A stretch of 64,000 bases of DNA from Lanius collurio (taxonomy: Eukaryota > Chordata > Aves > Passeriformes > Laniidae), in contig JACBWW010000016.1 of assembly GCA_020086605.1 (NCBI GenBank), positions 9,217,070-9,281,069 of the forward strand. The letters run 5' to 3'. Shown one piece after another: positions 63,402-64,000 of the stretch (the first letter of the stretch is position 1; each line of letters begins with the position of its first letter). Both the position numbers and the translations under genes were made by a program. Below the pieces are notes generated by a model, which saw only the letters and a program-made list of their open reading frames with translations, was not told the origin of the DNA and ran no database searches.

Positions 63402-63596
63402 CATCAAACGGATATATTGCCTTGCAATGTCCTATAGCTGGTAATGGATCATCATCTTCAAACTCATCATCAAACTCATTGGAATGAGCGTGTTGCTGTG
63501 GGGGGCCACGAACTTCCTGGTTGGCATCATCCGTGTAACTCCCTTCAGGGCTATAATGCAATATTGGAGCATGAGGACTCTGAGGAGTTCTTAGCT
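63402..63596 (-). CDS. FNBP1L: FNBP1L penultimate coding exon (acidic linker and start of SH3)
   Basis: Read on the - strand: acceptor GAGTTTCAG before 63596, donor TTTGATG|GTAAGG after 63402; 195 nt, entering and leaving with one base carried over. It encodes [35 protein letters not shown], the acidic [17 protein letters not shown] and CKAIYPFDG. The last is the ALYDY-like opening strand of the SH3 domain, completed by the next exon. The exon start was placed at 63596 because the Pro-rich frame continues upstream of the inner AG at 63551 and a stop codon lies in frame just before the chosen acceptor. The upstream exons (F-BAR and HR1 regions) are outside the window. Confidence 0.93.
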
Positions 63597-64000
63597 CTGA
63601 AACTCAGAACATCCATGCATCACAGAAGGGGCAGGTCATGGACATTGTTCTTGAATTCCTGTTAGCAGTTTTTATATTACTGTCAGAGGTGATTTTCTGA
63701 AAAAATCCACCTAGCAAAACCTTAGACTGAATTCTGCTACAAAAACAAATTTGACATACCTGTCTCCACAGAATGTGGAAAATTAGTGAGCCTTATGCAA
63801 TGGAATAAGGCAGTTTTAAAAGGCAGTGTTATTTAATGAACAGGTGTTTCAATTAGACTATTTTTATATGTTACCAGAATGGCATGAAGTGACCTCTAGA
63901 AGTCAGAACCAGTTAAGATTTTCCTTTAGAAGGACATACACTTTGGGAGGATAAGTAACACCCATGACTGCTGTTAATCATCAGAGAGCTGTACAGACTC
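63597..64000 (-). other. FNBP1L: FNBP1L intron, running off the window
   Basis: Upstream of the acceptor at 63597-63598 on the - strand. No further FNBP1L exon was recognised in the remaining 404 bases. Confidence 0.7.

Noticed and set aside
63402..63550. FNBP1L penultimate exon starting at the inner acceptor ATTATAG (63551)
   Set aside because: The frame continues upstream with a conserved-looking Pro/Ser stretch ([14 protein letters not shown]) up to a better acceptor at 63597, and the phase fits that border.
1..64000. Search for tRNA, rRNA, CRISPR and bacterial-type operons
   Set aside because: None seen. The window is vertebrate intron/exon DNA, and homopolymer or TG runs were not mistaken for arrays.

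Overview
This is vertebrate nuclear DNA, almost certainly from a bird. The protein-coding signal is split into short exons with GT/AG borders and introns of up to 24.6 kb. The scattered repeats are CR1 LINE tails and one solo LTR of a type common in neoavian genomes. No bacterial or organellar gene, CRISPR array, tRNA or rRNA was seen.

Two genes lie tail to tail. BCAR3 (breast cancer anti-estrogen resistance 3, an NSP-family adaptor) is on the + strand. All 11 coding exons are in the window (8795 to 58398). Their splice phases close without a gap and give an 824-residue protein, against 825 in human as I recall it. Residues 1-119 come from two exons, the SH2 domain (about 154-253) from exons 3-4, a Ser/Pro-rich linker from exons 4-6, and the Cdc25-like Cas-binding domain (about 547-817) from exons 6-11. 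The first coding exon begins at a splice acceptor, so the promoter lies upstream. The CpG island at about 2030-2750 is the best candidate and holds two possible first-exon donors.

The last two main coding exons of FNBP1L (TOCA-1, an F-BAR/SH3 activator of N-WASP) are on the - strand at 63596-62845. They encode the acidic linker and the SH3 domain. A second, tiny terminal coding segment lies at 61863-61856. An internal donor in the last exon can splice to it and replace the AVTYI ending with Gly-Ser-stop. The adjacency and convergent orientation match the human 1p22 order as I recall it. The poly(A) signals suggested for the two genes are under 1 kb apart.

Region by region: 1-2030 upstream DNA without a gene; 2030-2750 CpG island; 2750-8786 5' intron; 8787-9111 coding exon 1; 9112-22951 intron with CR1 remnants and a 71-bp imperfect palindrome; 22952-22991 a 40-nt exon; 22992-47563 a large intron with a GC-rich block, CR1 tails and a solo LTR; 47564-58398 the remaining nine exons; 58399-about 58720 the BCAR3 3' UTR; about 59526-62844 the FNBP1L 3' region with two G-quadruplex-type tracts; 62845-63596 FNBP1L exons; then FNBP1L intron to the end. 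Both proteins act in adhesion and actin control, but I see no sign of a shared regulatory system. I found nothing that amounts to a new biological system. The most notable points are the alternative FNBP1L terminus with its nearby G4 tract, the BCAR3 40-nt exon carrying Tyr117, and the unexplained palindrome.
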